Shown: piece by piece, positions 46,726 through 60,346 of the stretch
Numbering within the stretch: the first letter of the stretch is position 1
Layout: every line of letters starts with the position of its first letter
Made by a program: the position numbers and the translations under genes
NCBI RefSeq assembly: GCF_004135385.1
Contig: NZ_CP035493.1
Coordinates: 3,601,440-3,665,439, forward strand
Origin: Xylanimonas protaetiae
GTDB taxonomy: Bacteria; Actinomycetota; Actinomycetes; Actinomycetales; Cellulomonadaceae
DNA: 64,000 nucleotides
Reading direction: 5' to 3'
Notes under the pieces: model-generated
Told to the model about the DNA's origin: nothing
The model's input: the letters and a program-made list of their open reading frames with translations, nothing else
Databases searched by the model: none

Positions 46726-48006
46726 ATGACCGCTTCCCTGCCCGCAGGCCACCGCTTCGAGGCGCTCGACGCCGACCGCCTGCGCGACGTCCTCGTGCTC
46801 GACACCTGGGCGTTCCCCAGCCCCGCACCGCTCGACGACTTCCCCGCCGACGCCTTCCCGCTCGCGTGGGACCGCACCGTCGGCGTCGTCGCGCCCGACG
46901 CCCGCGACGGGGAGCTCGCCGCGATGTACTCGTCGTACCCCTTCCGGGCGTTCCCCGTGCCGGGCGCGACGACGGCAGCCGGCGGCCTGACCTGGGTGGG
47001 CGTGCACCCGCAGCACCGGCGGCGCGGCATCCTCACCGCCATGATCGACGCGCACCTCGCCGAGTGCGCCGCCCGCGGGGAGGCCTTCTCCGCGCTCTTC
47101 GCCGCCGAGCACGCCATCTACGGCAGGTTCGGCTACGGGCGCGCGGCCGACGACCTGCGCCTGGAGATCCCGCGCGGCGCCGCCCTGCGCGACGTCCCCG
47201 GCGCCGACGCGCACACCGTCCGCGTCGAGCTCGCCTCGCGCGAGGCGCACGGCGACCTCGTCGACCGCGTCCACCGCCGGGCCGGCCTGGGCGTGGGCGG
47301 CGTCAACCGCCCCGGCTGGGTGAGCCGGGAGACCGCCGGGCTCCAGGCCGCGTTCTGGGACGACTCGCCCCTGCGGCGCGCCGGGCGCGAGACGCAGCGC
47401 GTCGTCGTCGTCGAACGCGATGGCGAGCCGCGCGGCTACGCGCGCCTGCGCCGCAAGCTCGACTGGGAGACCGCCGGCCCGCGCGGCCGCGTCGACACGG
47501 GCGAGGTCGTCGCGCTCGACGCCGCCGCCGCGCGCGCCCTGTGGGGCGTGCTGCTCGACCTCGATCTCACCAGCGTCGTCGCGCCGTTCGTGCTGCCCGT
47601 CGACGACGTCGTCACGCATCTCCTCGTCGACCGCCGGGCGGCCCTGCCGCGCGTCGCCGACAACCTGTGGGTGCGGCTCGTCGACGCCCCGGCGGCGCTC
47701 GCGGCGCGGCAGTACGCGGCCGACGTCGACGTCGTGCTCGCGCTTGGCGACGAGCGGCTGCCCGCGAACACCGGGACGTGGCACCTGCGGGCGCCGGCGT
47801 TCGCGCCGGCGACGTGCTCGCGCACGGACGCCGCCCCCGACCTGGAGCTCGACGTCCGCGAGCTCGGCGCCGCCTACCTCGGCGGCACGTCGCTCGCCGC
47901 ACTGGCGGCGTCGGGCCTGGTCACGGAGCGAACCCCGGGCGCCCTCGCGCGCGCCGCCGCGGCGTTCGCGTGGCCGCTGGCGCCCGGGTGCAGCTGGATC
48001 TTCTGA
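46726..48006 (+). CDS. Eis-family GNAT N-acetyltransferase
   Basis: A 426-residue Eis-like acetyltransferase. The N-terminal GNAT domain has the acetyl-CoA loop [17 protein letters not shown] (about 100-116) and [11 protein letters not shown] second GNAT-like domain and a C-terminal SCP2-like domain follow, and the chain ends in CSWIF, with a terminal Phe whose carboxylate acts as base in known Eis enzymes. M. tuberculosis Eis acetylates aminoglycosides and a host phosphatase; whether this member acts on drugs is unknown. It diverges from rpmG. Confidence 0.9.
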   Translation: MTASLPAGHRFEALDADRLRDVLVLDTWAFPSPAPLDDFPADAFPLAWDRTVGVVAPDARDGELAAMYSSYPFRAFPVPGATTAAGGLTWVGVHPQHRRRGILTAMIDAHLAECAARGEAFSALFAAEHAIYGRFGYGRAADDLRLEIPRGAALRDVPGADAHTVRVELASREAHGDLVDRVHRRAGLGVGGVNRPGWVSRETAGLQAAFWDDSPLRRAGRETQRVVVVERDGEPRGYARLRRKLDWETAGPRGRVDTGEVVALDAAAARALWGVLLDLDLTSVVAPFVLPVDDVVTHLLVDRRAALPRVADNLWVRLVDAPAALAARQYAADVDVVLALGDERLPANTGTWHLRAPAFAPATCSRTDAAPDLELDVRELGAAYLGGTSLAALAASGLVTERTPGALARAAAAFAWPLAPGCSWIF

Positions 48007-48018
48007 CGCGCGGGCGCC

Positions 48019-48052
48019 GACGGCGCCGCACCCGTGTGGGTACGGCGCCGTC
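48019..48052. terminator. Terminator between eis-like gene and glgP
   Basis: GACGGCGCCGCACCC (48019-48033) and GGGTACGGCGCCGTC (48038-48052) pair with one mismatch over a four-base loop. The convergent gene order suits a two-way terminator. Confidence 0.8.
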
Positions 48053-48071
48053 CTCGTGCACGTTGTCGGGC

Positions 48072-50543
<2,472 letters not shown>

Positions 50544-50606
50544 GGTTTGACAGTACAAGCCACGCCCGCGGCCAGCACCAGCAGCGGCCCATTGTGAGCC
50601 CCCGGG

Positions 50607-50634
50607 CCGGGCGTCCGCGGACGGCCGCCCGGCG
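50607..50634. terminator. Terminator after jetC
   Basis: GCCGGGCG (50607-50614) and CGCCCGGC (50627-50634) enclose TCCGCGGA, itself a palindrome. It is 12 bases past the jetC stop and separates the operon from glgP. Confidence 0.55.
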
Positions 50635-50645
50635 GCGCCCCACCG

Positions 50646-53600
50646 TCAGCTCGCCGGCTCCCCGTCCAGCCCGACGACGGCGCGCGCCCGCGAGCGCCCG
50701 CTCGCGTCCTTCACGACGACGTAGGAGGCCTCGACGTGGGGCTCGAGCGCGCTCACCTTGTCGTTGGGCGCGCCGACGACGAGCTGGAACCCGAGCCCGC
50801 GCCACGCCCCCACGGCACGCCCGGAGAACTGGGCGTCGGCCTTGATGAGGGCCTCGTCGAGGAACACGGGCGCGTACCGGGGCCGCGCGGCGCCGGCGTC
50901 GCCGAGCTGGTAGCGCAGGGCCGCGCCGACGATGAAGGCGACGAGCTCCTGCGACTCGCCGCCGGACTTCTCCCCGATGTGGTCGTAGAGCGCGACGTGG
51001 GTGCCGTCGAGGTCGACCTTCTCGGCGGCCAGGCGCACGTGCCGGCGCACGTCGACGAGGTCGGCGAAGTCGGGGGCGGTGCGGCGCATGCGGTCGACGA
51101 GGCGGGCCATGCGGGCGTAGCGCACCTCGCGCTCGGCGTCGGTGGCCTGCTCGCCGAGGAGCGTGCGCACGGCCCGCAGCTCCTTGCGGAACCCCGTGAC
51201 CAGGGCGGACTGCGTCTGGTGGGCGTCGATGCGCAGGCGGTGCACGTCGTCGGCGAACGGCAGGCCGGCGAGGATCTCGTTGACCGGGGCGATGCGGTCG
51301 GTGATCTCGCGGACCGCGCGGGCCATGGTGTGCTCGAAGTCGGTGAGGTCGGCGCCGGAGAGCCGCAGCAGGCTCTTGCGCCAGTCGGCCTCGAGCTCGT
51401 GCAGGCGGGCGGTCTCGAGCGTCGTGAGCACGCGCTCGAAGTCGGGGTAGCTCGCGTCCGGGTCGGTGCCCAGGTTCGGGTCGTCCCACTGCCGCAGGAA
51501 CGCCTCGAACGTCGCCCGCAGGGCGTCGGTGCTGGTCGCGGCCTCGAGGCGGGCGGTCTCGGTGTCGTGCACGAGCCGGTCCGCGACGCGGCCGACGACG
51601 TCGTCGAAGGCCCGGAGCGCGGCGGCGGGGTCGCCGCCGGCCGGGTCGCCGGGTGCGTCCGCGACGAGCGCGTCGAGGTAGGCCCGCTGCTCGTCGTCCA
51701 CGGAGCCGCCGCGGTCGTCCGCGTCGTCGAGCGCACGCTGGGCGACGTCGACGGCGTCGCTGACCTGCTCCCACTCGCGCTCGAGCGCGGCGGCGGCGGC
51801 CTTGGCCGAGCCGAGGTCCTGCTGGAGCGCGCCGACGAGCGCGTCGAGCTCGCGCGAGCGCGCCTCGAGCCCGCCGAGGTCGCCGTTGTCGTCACGGACC
51901 TTGTCGATCACGTCGGTCCACCGGTCGAGCTCGCCCTGCGCGCCGACGACGTCGACCTGCTCCCAGGCGAGGTCGACGACGACGCGGGCCGCGGCGACGT
52001 CCTCCTCGTGCGCGTCGAGGCGCAGGTCGGCGCCGCGCAGCGCCTCGGACGCCTTGACCAGGGCCTCCTTCGCCGCGGCGACCTGCTCGTCGAGGTGGGC
52101 AAGGCGGCGCGAGTTCGTGAAGCCCAGCACGTTGGCGCGGCCCTGGCCGCCGTGCGCACCGCGGGCGCCCTCGCTCGTCTGGCCGGCGCGGGTCAGCGCC
52201 TTGCCGTGGCGGGCGAGCCGGTCGGCCGACTCCACGCAGACGTACGCGTACCGCTCGGCCAGGCGGCCCCTGAGCCAGCCGTGGAACGGGCCCGCCTTGA
52301 CGTCCAGGCGGCCGGGCAGCGTGCCCGCGTCGAGCGCGACGTCGCAGTCGAGGTCCGTGGGCACGCCCTCGAACCGGATGCGCTCGCGCGTGGGGACGGC
52401 CTCGATCGCGGCGCGGAACCGGTCCAGGTGGGCCTCGTCGACGAGCACCTGGGTGGCGAACCCGCCGAGGGCCAGGTTGAAGGCGTCGCGCCAGGCCTCG
52501 TGCTCGGTGCGCACCTCGACGAGCTCGGCGACGAACGGCAGGTCCTCGGCGCGCAGCCCGGCGGCCTTCGCGAGCGCGACACGCGCCGCGTGGAGGTGCT
52601 CGGGCACGTTGCCCTGCCGGCCGGCGAGCGCGGTCCGCTCCGCCTCGAGGGTGCGCACATCGCGCTCGGCGTCCTTGACCAGGTCGCGGGCGGTGTCGCG
52701 GGCGGCGAAGAGGGCGTGGCGGGCGGCGCCGTCGGAGATCCGCGCGTGCAGCGCGGCGGCGGCCTTCTCCAGCCCCGCCCGGGTGGTCACGGCGTCGTGC
52801 TCGAGCTGCGCGAGGGCCGCGTCGAGCTTGCCGCGGTCGCGGCGCACGGCCTCGAGGTGGGCGGTGGCCGTGGCGAGCTCGCGCTGGGCGTTCTGGAGCG
52901 CGGCGCCGCCCGACGTCCACAGCGTGGCGCGGGTGCCGTCGAGCTCGTCCTTGCGGGCGCTGACGCTCGCCTGGAGGTCGGCGACCCGGGCGGTGGCGGC
53001 GCGCGCACGACGCTGGACGTCCTCCTCGACGCCGCGCAGCAGCTCCACGCGGCGGCGGTGCCGCCACAGCGAGACGGGCGAGGCGACGTCGTCGAGCGTG
53101 CCGACGCCCGCGATGACGTCGAGGCGGGCGCGCGCTGCGTCGACGGACGCCCGGTGCTGGCGGATCGGGGCGAGGACGCGCACCTGCTGCTGCGCGGTGA
53201 GCATCTGCGCGCGCGTGCCGGCGAGCTCGTCGAAGTGCTCGACGACGTCGTCGGCCTTGGCGAGCGTCTCGGGCTCCTCCAGCACCATGGCCTTGTAGAG
53301 CGCGTCGACCGTGGTGATCTGCTGGCCGGCCTGGATGCGGGCGAGCAGCGCGACGGCCTTGGCGCCGCCGCCCGCGGCGCCGATGCCGAGCGTCGAGTGC
53401 AGGCGGGCCGTGAGCTCCTTGTCGGTGTCGAAGCAGGTCAGGCCCAGCGCGGTGAGGGTCGCGCGGGCGAAGCGCTGCTCGGCGGGCGTCGTGAGGTCGC
53501 GCGCGTCGAAGCGCCCGGCGACCGTCGCACGGACCGCGACCAGGTCCTCCATGGCCTGGGTGCCCGCGGGCACGTACCAGGCGCGCACGGCCGTGAAGAG

Positions 53601-54011
53601 CGAGCCGGACTGGTCGGCCCACGTCATGGCGATGGCAGACCAGGTGTCGCGGCCGTCGCCGCGCAGCACGCGCTGCCGGGTGCCGTCGGCCGTGCGCGAC
53701 TCGTCGATCTTGCCGCGCGCGTACGAGATGACGTTGCGTTGGTCCTTGCCGCGCGGGCGCCCGGTGACGCCGCCGTTCGACGCGCCGTTGAAGGGCGTCG
53801 TGTGCGGCATGAGCAGGGCGATGTACGCGTCCATGAGCGTCGACTTGCCCGAGCCGGACGCGCCGCTGAGCAGCGTGGCGCCCGGGGCGAGGACGACGCG
53901 GTGGTGGCCGTCGTAGCCGCCCCAGTTGACGAGCTGGAGCTCGCGGGCCACCCACTGCTGGCCCGTCGAGGCCGCGGGGATGAGCCCGAACAGGGAGTCG
54001 AGCATCGTCAT
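50646..54011 (-). CDS. jetC: JetC/MksB-like SMC-family ATPase of a Wadjet/Mks condensin
   Basis: The 1,121-residue motor of a Wadjet-type SMC complex. The N-terminal head has [14 protein letters not shown] and Walker [15 protein letters not shown] (about 47-60). Long coiled coils run through the middle, with a hinge-like folded part around residues 470-700. The C-terminal head has the signature [14 protein letters not shown] and Walker [13 protein letters not shown], all intact. The ATG overlaps the jetB stop. In complete systems this ATPase extrudes plasmid DNA so that JetD can cut it; no jetD is next to it here. Confidence 0.9.
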   Translation of the reverse strand: MTMLDSLFGLIPAASTGQQWVARELQLVNWGGYDGHHRVVLAPGATLLSGASGSGKSTLMDAYIALLMPHTTPFNGASNGGVTGRPRGKDQRNVISYARGKIDESRTADGTRQRVLRGDGRDTWSAIAMTWADQSGSLFTAVRAWYVPAGTQAMEDLVAVRATVAGRFDARDLTTPAEQRFARATLTALGLTCFDTDKELTARLHSTLGIGAAGGGAKAVALLARIQAGQQITTVDALYKAMVLEEPETLAKADDVVEHFDELAGTRAQMLTAQQQVRVLAPIRQHRASVDAARARLDVIAGVGTLDDVASPVSLWRHRRRVELLRGVEEDVQRRARAATARVADLQASVSARKDELDGTRATLWTSGGAALQNAQRELATATAHLEAVRRDRGKLDAALAQLEHDAVTTRAGLEKAAAALHARISDGAARHALFAARDTARDLVKDAERDVRTLEAERTALAGRQGNVPEHLHAARVALAKAAGLRAEDLPFVAELVEVRTEHEAWRDAFNLALGGFATQVLVDEAHLDRFRAAIEAVPTRERIRFEGVPTDLDCDVALDAGTLPGRLDVKAGPFHGWLRGRLAERYAYVCVESADRLARHGKALTRAGQTSEGARGAHGGQGRANVLGFTNSRRLAHLDEQVAAAKEALVKASEALRGADLRLDAHEEDVAAARVVVDLAWEQVDVVGAQGELDRWTDVIDKVRDDNGDLGGLEARSRELDALVGALQQDLGSAKAAAAALEREWEQVSDAVDVAQRALDDADDRGGSVDDEQRAYLDALVADAPGDPAGGDPAAALRAFDDVVGRVADRLVHDTETARLEAATSTDALRATFEAFLRQWDDPNLGTDPDASYPDFERVLTTLETARLHELEADWRKSLLRLSGADLTDFEHTMARAVREITDRIAPVNEILAGLPFADDVHRLRIDAHQTQSALVTGFRKELRAVRTLLGEQATDAEREVRYARMARLVDRMRRTAPDFADLVDVRRHVRLAAEKVDLDGTHVALYDHIGEKSGGESQELVAFIVGAALRYQLGDAGAARPRYAPVFLDEALIKADAQFSGRAVGAWRGLGFQLVVGAPNDKVSALEPHVEASYVVVKDASGRSRARAVVGLDGEPAS

Positions 54012-54712
54012 TCGTCGTCCTCCTCGTCGTCGGCGGCCGCGCCGGCCGGGGCGCCCGCCGGGGCGCCGACCGAGGCGGCGGCCAGGTGCGCGCCGGAGCG
54101 CAGCCACGCGAGCAGCTCGCCGAGCCGCTCCACCGAGAGCACCACCTCGACCAGCGGCGTCACGCGGTAGCGGCCCTCGGACTCCTCCTCGAGGAAGCCC
54201 TCCTTGACCAGCCGCGCCACGGCCGCGCGGATCTCGCGCTGGAGCGCGGCCTGGTTCGTCTCGTGCGGGTCCAGGTACGTCAGCGCGGTCTGCTCGAGCT
54301 CCTCGGCGTCGAGCCGCGCCGAGCGCTCGCCGGCGCCCTGCTCGCGCTGGAACACGGTGCGCAGGTGCACCAGCAGGATCGTCTCGATGCGCGAGTACGC
54401 CTCGTCGCGCAGCAGCACGGGCACCTCCGTCTCGGCCGTGCGGACCTGCCGCTTGTAGGCCAGGCCGCGGTCGTGGTCGACGACGAGGCGCACGAACAGG
54501 TCGTGCAGGCGCGACTCGATGACGGCCTGGTGCGCGATGAGCGCCTTCCACTGGGCCGGGTTCGCGTCCGCGCGCAGGTAGCGGCGGCGCAGCAGGTTGA
54601 CCAGGACGCGGCGCGCCTCGGCGTCGAGGGTGCCGGTGTCCCCCGCGAACAGCGCGGCGGGGTCGGCCTCCATGGGGACCGGCTCGATGAAGCCGGGGTC
54701 GTCGGTCGTCAT
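54008..54712 (-). CDS. jetB: JetB/MksE-like DUF4194 protein
   Basis: A 234-residue DUF4194 protein, the KITE-type partner of the JetC ATPase (MksE in Mks nomenclature). Winged-helix segments around 35-65 and 165-205 ([29 protein letters not shown]) fit the fold; an acidic, Ala/Gly/Pro-rich tail follows. Translationally coupled to jetA and jetC by ATGA overlaps on both sides, as in known Wadjet operons. Confidence 0.9.
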   Translation of the reverse strand: MTTDDPGFIEPVPMEADPAALFAGDTGTLDAEARRVLVNLLRRRYLRADANPAQWKALIAHQAVIESRLHDLFVRLVVDHDRGLAYKRQVRTAETEVPVLLRDEAYSRIETILLVHLRTVFQREQGAGERSARLDAEELEQTALTYLDPHETNQAALQREIRAAVARLVKEGFLEEESEGRYRVTPLVEVVLSVERLGELLAWLRSGAHLAAASVGAPAGAPAGAAADDEEDDE

Positions 54713-56199
54713 CGGTCCTCCGACGTCGTGGGGGTGGGTTCGGGAGCCAGGACGACGTCGCTGAACGCGAGGCGGCGGCGCGTGCCGTCCGGGCGCACGG
54801 CGACGACCTCCACCACCTCGTCGGACGCGACGGCGCCCAGGCCGTCGGCGATCTCGAGCAGCCCGAGCAGGTCGACGGGGCGGCGCAGCGCCTCGGGGGC
54901 CGCGGCGAACGCCGCGGCGAGGCTGCCCTCGTGCGCCGTGAGGTGGCTGCGCAGGTCGGCGTAGTGCGGCCCGCCCCACGCGCGCGCGTGGTCGAGCGAG
55001 CCGGCGGCGTCGTCGTCCCACTCCGGGAGCGGGGCCGGGGGCTGGGCGAGGCGCAGGTCGTCGAGGGTCTCGCGCAGGCGGCCCACCTGGGCGCGCGGCA
55101 GGCGCGGCACGGCGTGCACGGGCTGGCCGCGGCGCGTCCCCGGGATCCACGCGGCGAGTTCGACGATGACGTCGCGCAGCAGGTCGTCGACCTGCCGGTC
55201 GCGCAGCGGGTCGTGGTGGCGCACCTGCGTGGTGATGACGCGCGAGGCCGTGCGCTGCGCGGCGAGGACGGCGTCGAGGCCCTCCTCGATGCGGCGGGCG
55301 ACGCCCGCGAGCTCGGCACGCTGCCGGGCGGGCAGCCGCTGCGTGAACGGCTGCCGGAGGATCAGGTCGAGGTGGTCGGCGAGCGCGTCGAGCTGCTCCG
55401 GCTCCCCCACGAGCCGCAGGGCGCCGCTGAACGCCCGCCCCTCCGACGTGGACTCGAGCAGGTGCTCGGCCGCGTCGAGATACTCGCGCAGCACGTCGCC
55501 CGTGGGGCGCTCGTCCTGCCGCAGCGCGGTGACGACCTCGCGCTGGAGCGCCTTGATGGACTCGGCGACGCGCGCGAAGTCGGCGGGCAGCTCGCGCACG
55601 AGGTCCAGGACGTTCTCGGCCTCCTCGAGCAGCGTCTCGTCGCCCACGACGTCGACGACGCCCGTGCGCTCGAGCCGGTCGAGCTCGCGCGTGGCCCGTG
55701 CGACCTCGGCCCGGAGGCGGGTGCGGCGCGTGGCGACGTCCGGGTCGGCGTCCTGCGCGAGGCGGTCGACGGCGTCGAGCAGCGTGCGCACGCGCGACTG
55801 CGTGACGCGCGAGCGCGGTCCGCCGGCCCGGCCGGCGACCTCCAGGGCGCCGACGGCGTGGGCCGACAGCCGGTACACCTCGACGTCGTCCTCGCCGCGC
55901 GTGCCGCCGCGCTCCGCGGGCTCGACCTGCCGCACCAGCCAGCCCGCGTCCACCCACTGGCGGGCGAGGTCGCGGGCCGTGCCGGGCGGCAGGTCCTCGT
56001 GGCCGGCGGACCGCAGGCGGTCGAGGGCGTCGCCGAGCTCGGTGTGCGCGTCCGCGACGGGCACGCTCGCGCGCGCAGGCGTGAACACGGACGCCAGCAG
56101 CGTCACCACCAGGGGCGCGTGCCGCTTGTGGAGCAGCGCGAGCATCGGGCTCTGGAAAGCCCTCAGCGCACCCTCGTAGGCACCCTCGATCGTCGCCAT
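54709..56199 (-). CDS. jetA: JetA/MksF-like DUF3375 kleisin
   Basis: A 496-residue DUF3375 protein, the kleisin that bridges the JetC heads (MksF). The N-terminal winged-helix part ([25 protein letters not shown]) and the long helical middle ([27 protein letters not shown]) are typical. It is the first gene of jetABC and starts only 20 bases after leuS, with no separate promoter visible, so read-through from leuS is possible. Confidence 0.9.
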   Translation of the reverse strand: MATIEGAYEGALRAFQSPMLALLHKRHAPLVVTLLASVFTPARASVPVADAHTELGDALDRLRSAGHEDLPPGTARDLARQWVDAGWLVRQVEPAERGGTRGEDDVEVYRLSAHAVGALEVAGRAGGPRSRVTQSRVRTLLDAVDRLAQDADPDVATRRTRLRAEVARATRELDRLERTGVVDVVGDETLLEEAENVLDLVRELPADFARVAESIKALQREVVTALRQDERPTGDVLREYLDAAEHLLESTSEGRAFSGALRLVGEPEQLDALADHLDLILRQPFTQRLPARQRAELAGVARRIEEGLDAVLAAQRTASRVITTQVRHHDPLRDRQVDDLLRDVIVELAAWIPGTRRGQPVHAVPRLPRAQVGRLRETLDDLRLAQPPAPLPEWDDDAAGSLDHARAWGGPHYADLRSHLTAHEGSLAAAFAAAPEALRRPVDLLGLLEIADGLGAVASDEVVEVVAVRPDGTRRRLAFSDVVLAPEPTPTTSEDR

Positions 56200-56219
56200 G
56201 CAGCCGTCGGCTCGCCGTC

Positions 56220-59176
56220 TCAGACGACGATGTTGACGAGCTTCGGCGCGCGCACGATCACCTTGCGCACCGGCTTGCCGTCCATGGCCTTGACGACGTT
56301 CGGCTCGGCCAGGGCCGCGGCCTCGAGGTCGGCGTCGGAGATGGACGGCGGCACCTCCAGGCGGCCGCGCACCTTGCCCTGCACCTGGACGACGCACGTC
56401 ACGGTGTCCTCGACGAGGTACTGCGGGTCGGCCACCGGGAACGGCTCGTGCGCCAGCGACTCGGGGTGGCCCAGCCGCGACCACAGCTCCTCGGCCAGGT
56501 GCGGCGCGACCGGGGCGGTCATGAGAACGAGCGGCTCGACGGCCGCGCGCGGCACCGACGGCAGCGCCGTCAGGTGGTTGTTGAGCGTGATGAGCTTGGC
56601 GATCGCCGTGTTGGGGCGCATGCCCTCCATCTCGGCGGTCACGTCGGCGATCGCGCGGTGCACGGCGCGCAGCGTCTCCGTGGACGGGGTCTCGTCGGTC
56701 ACCGTGACCTCGCCCGTCTCCTCGTCGACGACGTTGCGCCACAGGCGCTGGAGGAACCGCTGCGAGCCGACGACGTCGCGCGTGTTCCACGGGCGCGACA
56801 CGTCGAGGGGGCCCATCGACATCTCGTAGACGCGGAAGGTGTCGGCGCCGTACGCCGCGTACATGTCGTCGGGCGTGACGACGTTCTTCAGCGACTTGCC
56901 CATCTTCCCGTACTCGCGCTCGACGGCCTCGCCGTGCCACGTGTACCCGTGCTGCTCATCGCCCTCGACCTCGGCCGCCGGCACCGGGAACCCCTTGGCG
57001 TCGCGGTACGCGTACGCCTGGATGTAGCCCTGGTTGAACAGCTTGCCGAACGGCTCGACCGCCGAGACGAAGCCCAGGTCGAACAGCACCTTGTGCCAGA
57101 AGCGCGCGTACAGCAGGTGCAGCACGGCGTGCTCGACGCCGCCCACGTACAGGTCGACGCCGCCCGCGACGCCGCTGGTGGCGTTGTGGCGCGGGCCCAT
57201 CCAGTACGACTCGAGCGCCGGGTCGACGACGGCGTCGCCATCCGTGAGCGTCGGGTCCAGGTAGCGCAGGTAGTACCAGCACGACCCCGCCCAGTTGGGC
57301 ATGGTGTTGGTGTCGCGGCGGTACTGCTGCGGGCCGTCGCCCAGGTCCAGGGTGACGTTGACCCAGTCCTCGTTGCGGCCCAGCGGGGCCTCCGGCGAGG
57401 AGTCCTTGTCCTCCGGGTCGAACGTGCGCGGGGCGTAGTCCGGAACGTCGGGCAGGTCGACGGGCAGCAGCCTCTCGGGGATGGCGACCGGGCGGTCCTG
57501 CGCGTCCCACACGATGGGGAACGGCTCTCCCCAGTAGCGCTGGCGGGAGAACAGCCAGTCGCGCAGGCGGTAGGTGATGGTGCCCTCGCCGACGCCGTGC
57601 GCCTCCAGCCAGGCGATCGTCGCGGCCTTCGCCTCGGCGACGGCCAGGCCGTTGACGTCCAGGTCGACGACGCGCTCGGCGTCGGGCGCGGGGCTGTTGA
57701 CCGTGACGCCGTCGCCCGTCCAGGCGCCCTCGAAGCCCTCGGGCAGGCCGTCCTCGGGTGCCACCGTGTAGATGACGGGCAGGTCGAAGCCGGCGGCGAA
57801 CGCGTTGTCGCGCTCGTCGCCGCCGGGCACGGCCATGATCGCGCCGGTGCCGTAGCCCATGAGCACGTAGTCGGCGGTGAATACGGGGATGTGCGCGCCG
57901 GACAGCGGGTTGACGGCCAGGTGGCCCGAGAACACGCCGGTCTTCTTGCCGGCGTCGGCCTGCCGCTCGACGGCGGTCTTGGCCGCGGCGGCCTTGCGGT
58001 ACGCGGCGATGGCCTCGACGGGCGTCGCGTGGCCGCCCGTCCAGACGCTCTTGGTGCCGTCCGGCCAGGCGGCCGGGACCTCGTCCAGCAGCGGGTGCTC
58101 GGGGCCACGACCATGAAGGTCGCGCCGAACAGCGTGTCGGGGCGCGTGGTGAACACCTCGACGGACTGGCCCGCGCCGGCGGCGTCGAAGTCCGACGTGC
58201 CGACGACGTGGAAGCGCACGTTCGCGCCGGTCGAGCGGCCGATCCAGTTGCGCTGCATCGACTTGACCTTCTCGGGCCAGTCGATGAGCTCGAGGTCGTC
58301 CGTCAGGCGGTCCGCGTAGGCGGTGATGCGCATCTTCCACTGGCGCAGCGCCTTGGTGAACACCGGGAAGTTGCCGCGCTCGGAGCGGCCGTCGGCCGTG
58401 ACCTCCTCGTTGGCCAGCACGGTGCCCAGGCCGGGCGCCCAGTTCACGGGCGACTCGTCGACGTAGGCCAGGCGCTGGGCGTCGACGACGTCGCGCCGCT
58501 CGGTCTCGCTCAGGTCGGCCCAGGAGGTCCCGGCCGGGTGGCCCGGGACGGGACGGGTGCCCGCGGCCAGCTCCTCGCGCAGCTCGGCGATGCGGCGGGC
58601 GCGGCCCGTGCCACCGTCCGGACGCGCGGCGTCGGCGTCGTACCAGGAGTCGAAGATCTGCAGGAAGATCCACTGCGTCCAGCGGACGTAGTCGGGGTCG
58701 ATCGTGGCGAACGAGCGGCGCGGGTCGTGCGCCAGGCCCATGCGGCGCAGCTGGCGCTGGTAGACCTCGATGTTCGCCTCGGTGACGCCGCGCGGGTGCT
58801 CGCCGGTCTGCACGGCGTACTGCTCGGCGGGCAGGCCGAACGCGTCGAAGCCCATGGCGTGCAGCACGTTGTCGCCGCGCATGCGGCGGAAGCGCCCGAC
58901 GACGTCCGTGGCGATGTAGCCCAGCGGGTGGCCGACGTGCAGGCCCGCGCCCGAGGGGTACGGGAACATGTCCATGATGAAGTACGGGCTGCCGGTCGCG
59001 CCCGGCCCGGTGAGGTCGCCCGTCGGGTTCGCGGCGTGGAACGTGCCGCGCTCCTCCCAGCGGTCCTGCCAGCGCAGCTCGATCTCCTGAGCGAGGGCGG
59101 GCGTGTAGCGGAAGGCGGGCTCGCGAGAGCCTTCGGTGGCCGGGGTGGCGGCGGGCGCGGCGTCGGACGTACTCAC
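56220..59176 (-). CDS. leuS: Leucyl-tRNA synthetase, reading frame broken by one missing base near 58100
   Basis: Charges tRNA-Leu with leucine. The frame from GTG 59176 ([16 protein letters not shown]) carries the HIGH-type HVGHPLGY in [16 protein letters not shown] and reads through the editing-domain motif [18 protein letters not shown]. It is then lost at about 58100; the rest, from [16 protein letters not shown] through the KMSKS-type KMGKSLKN to the C-terminus, is in the next frame. Adding one C between 58100 and 58101 restores a 985-residue protein. The gene is essential and the rest is intact, so a sequence error is likely; true decay would need a second leuS. Confidence 0.93.
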
Positions 59177-59260
59177 GACAGCCGATCCTATCGGGCTGCC
59201 TGCCCAGGGACGGCGCGCCGGGGCGCCCCGGCCACGCTCGGGCGCGGGCCGCGCGCGGTC

Positions 59261-59324
59261 GGAGCGTGCCTTCCGGATCGGAACGTGCGATCCGCCGCAC
59301 GTTCCGATCCGGGAGGCACGCTCC
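59261..59324. terminator. 29-bp near-perfect hairpin between the aldo-keto reductase gene and leuS
   Basis: Arms 59261-59289 and 59296-59324 pair over 29 bases with a single G-T mismatch and a six-base loop. It stands 21 bases after the aldo/keto reductase stop and in the leuS upstream region. It serves well as a terminator but is much longer than most here. Confidence 0.7.
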
Positions 59325-59345
59325 GAAGCCCGACGCCGCGAGCGC

Positions 59346-60293
59346 TCAGCGGCGGTCCAGCCAGTGCTCCTCCGCCGGGACCAGGCGCTCCAGCTCGTCG
59401 AAGAGCTCCGACGGCAGGTCGGCCGTCGCCGCGGCGACGTTCGGTGCGACGCGCGCGGCCGACGACATGCCGATGACGGTCGTCGCGAAGCGCGGGTCCC
59501 GCGTCGAGAACCGGATGGCCGCGACGTCGAGCGTCGTGCCGTACCGGCGGCAGACCGCACGCATGGCCTCGATCGCGTCGAGCGTGGCCTGCGGGGCCGG
59601 GCCGTAGCCGTACCTGCCGGGCACGCGCACCGGGTCGGTGAGCGCGCCGCCGCCCAGCACGGCGGCGTTGATGAGGCCCGCGCCGGCGGCCTCCGCGCGG
59701 GCGAGCAGGTCGCCCGCGGACCGGTCGGCGAGGGTCCAGCGGTTGTGCACGAGCAGCAGCTCGAACACGCCGAGGTCCCAGTAGCGCGACGTCACGCGCG
59801 TGTCGCCGCCCGCGAGGCCGATGTGGCCCACCTCGCCGCGGTCGCGCGCCGCGACGAGCTGGTCGACGGCGCCGCCGGGCGCCGTCATCGTCGCGAAGTC
59901 GTGGAACTCGGGGTCGTGCAGGTGGACGACGGGCAGCGGCCGGACGCCGAGCCGGTCGGCGGACTCCTCCAGCGAGCGCCGCACGCGCTCGCCCGAGTAG
60001 TCGCCGTCGAGCGGGTCCACCTTCGTGATGACCAGGGTCTCGGCGGGCAGCGTGCCGTAGGCCTGCAGGGCCTTCCCGATGCGGCGCTCGGACTCGCCGG
60101 CGCTGTAGCCGTTGGACGTGTCGATCGTCCGGATGCCGGCGTCGAGGGCGGCGCCCACGAGCTCGATCGCGTCACATTCCGGCACGTCGTTGCCGAACAG
60201 GGCGGGCATGGACCCGAGCGGGCCGCCGCCCAGGGTCACGGAGGTCACCTGGAGGCCGGTGGAGCCGAGCGGGGCGAGAGGCAGGGTCGTCAC
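59346..60293 (-). CDS. Aldo/keto reductase (D-threo-aldose dehydrogenase-like)
   Basis: A 315-residue NAD(P)-dependent oxidoreductase with the (beta/alpha)8 fold: [19 protein letters not shown], the catalytic Asp and Tyr in [13 protein letters not shown], Lys in [10 protein letters not shown] and His in VVHLHDP. Relatives oxidise sugars such as L-fucose or D-threo-aldoses. GTG 60293 is 53 bases behind the SDR gene, probably in one transcript repressed by the divergent TetR protein. Substrate uncertain. Confidence 0.88.
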   Translation of the reverse strand: MTTLPLAPLGSTGLQVTSVTLGGGPLGSMPALFGNDVPECDAIELVGAALDAGIRTIDTSNGYSAGESERRIGKALQAYGTLPAETLVITKVDPLDGDYSGERVRRSLEESADRLGVRPLPVVHLHDPEFHDFATMTAPGGAVDQLVAARDRGEVGHIGLAGGDTRVTSRYWDLGVFELLLVHNRWTLADRSAGDLLARAEAAGAGLINAAVLGGGALTDPVRVPGRYGYGPAPQATLDAIEAMRAVCRRYGTTLDVAAIRFSTRDPRFATTVIGMSSAARVAPNVAAATADLPSELFDELERLVPAEEHWLDRR

Positions 60294-60346
60294 AGGGGAC
60301 GATGCTGCACCCCTCCCGGCCCGGACGCCACCGTCCGCGCGGGCGG

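Noticed and set aside
50547-50560. TTGACA-like box on the plus strand upstream of glgP
   Set aside because: Wrong strand for glgP and no plus-strand gene follows; no -10 at proper spacing.
50544-50645. Search for a short or broken jetD after jetC
   Set aside because: The gap is 102 bases, holds a hairpin, and no frame resembles a TOPRIM domain.
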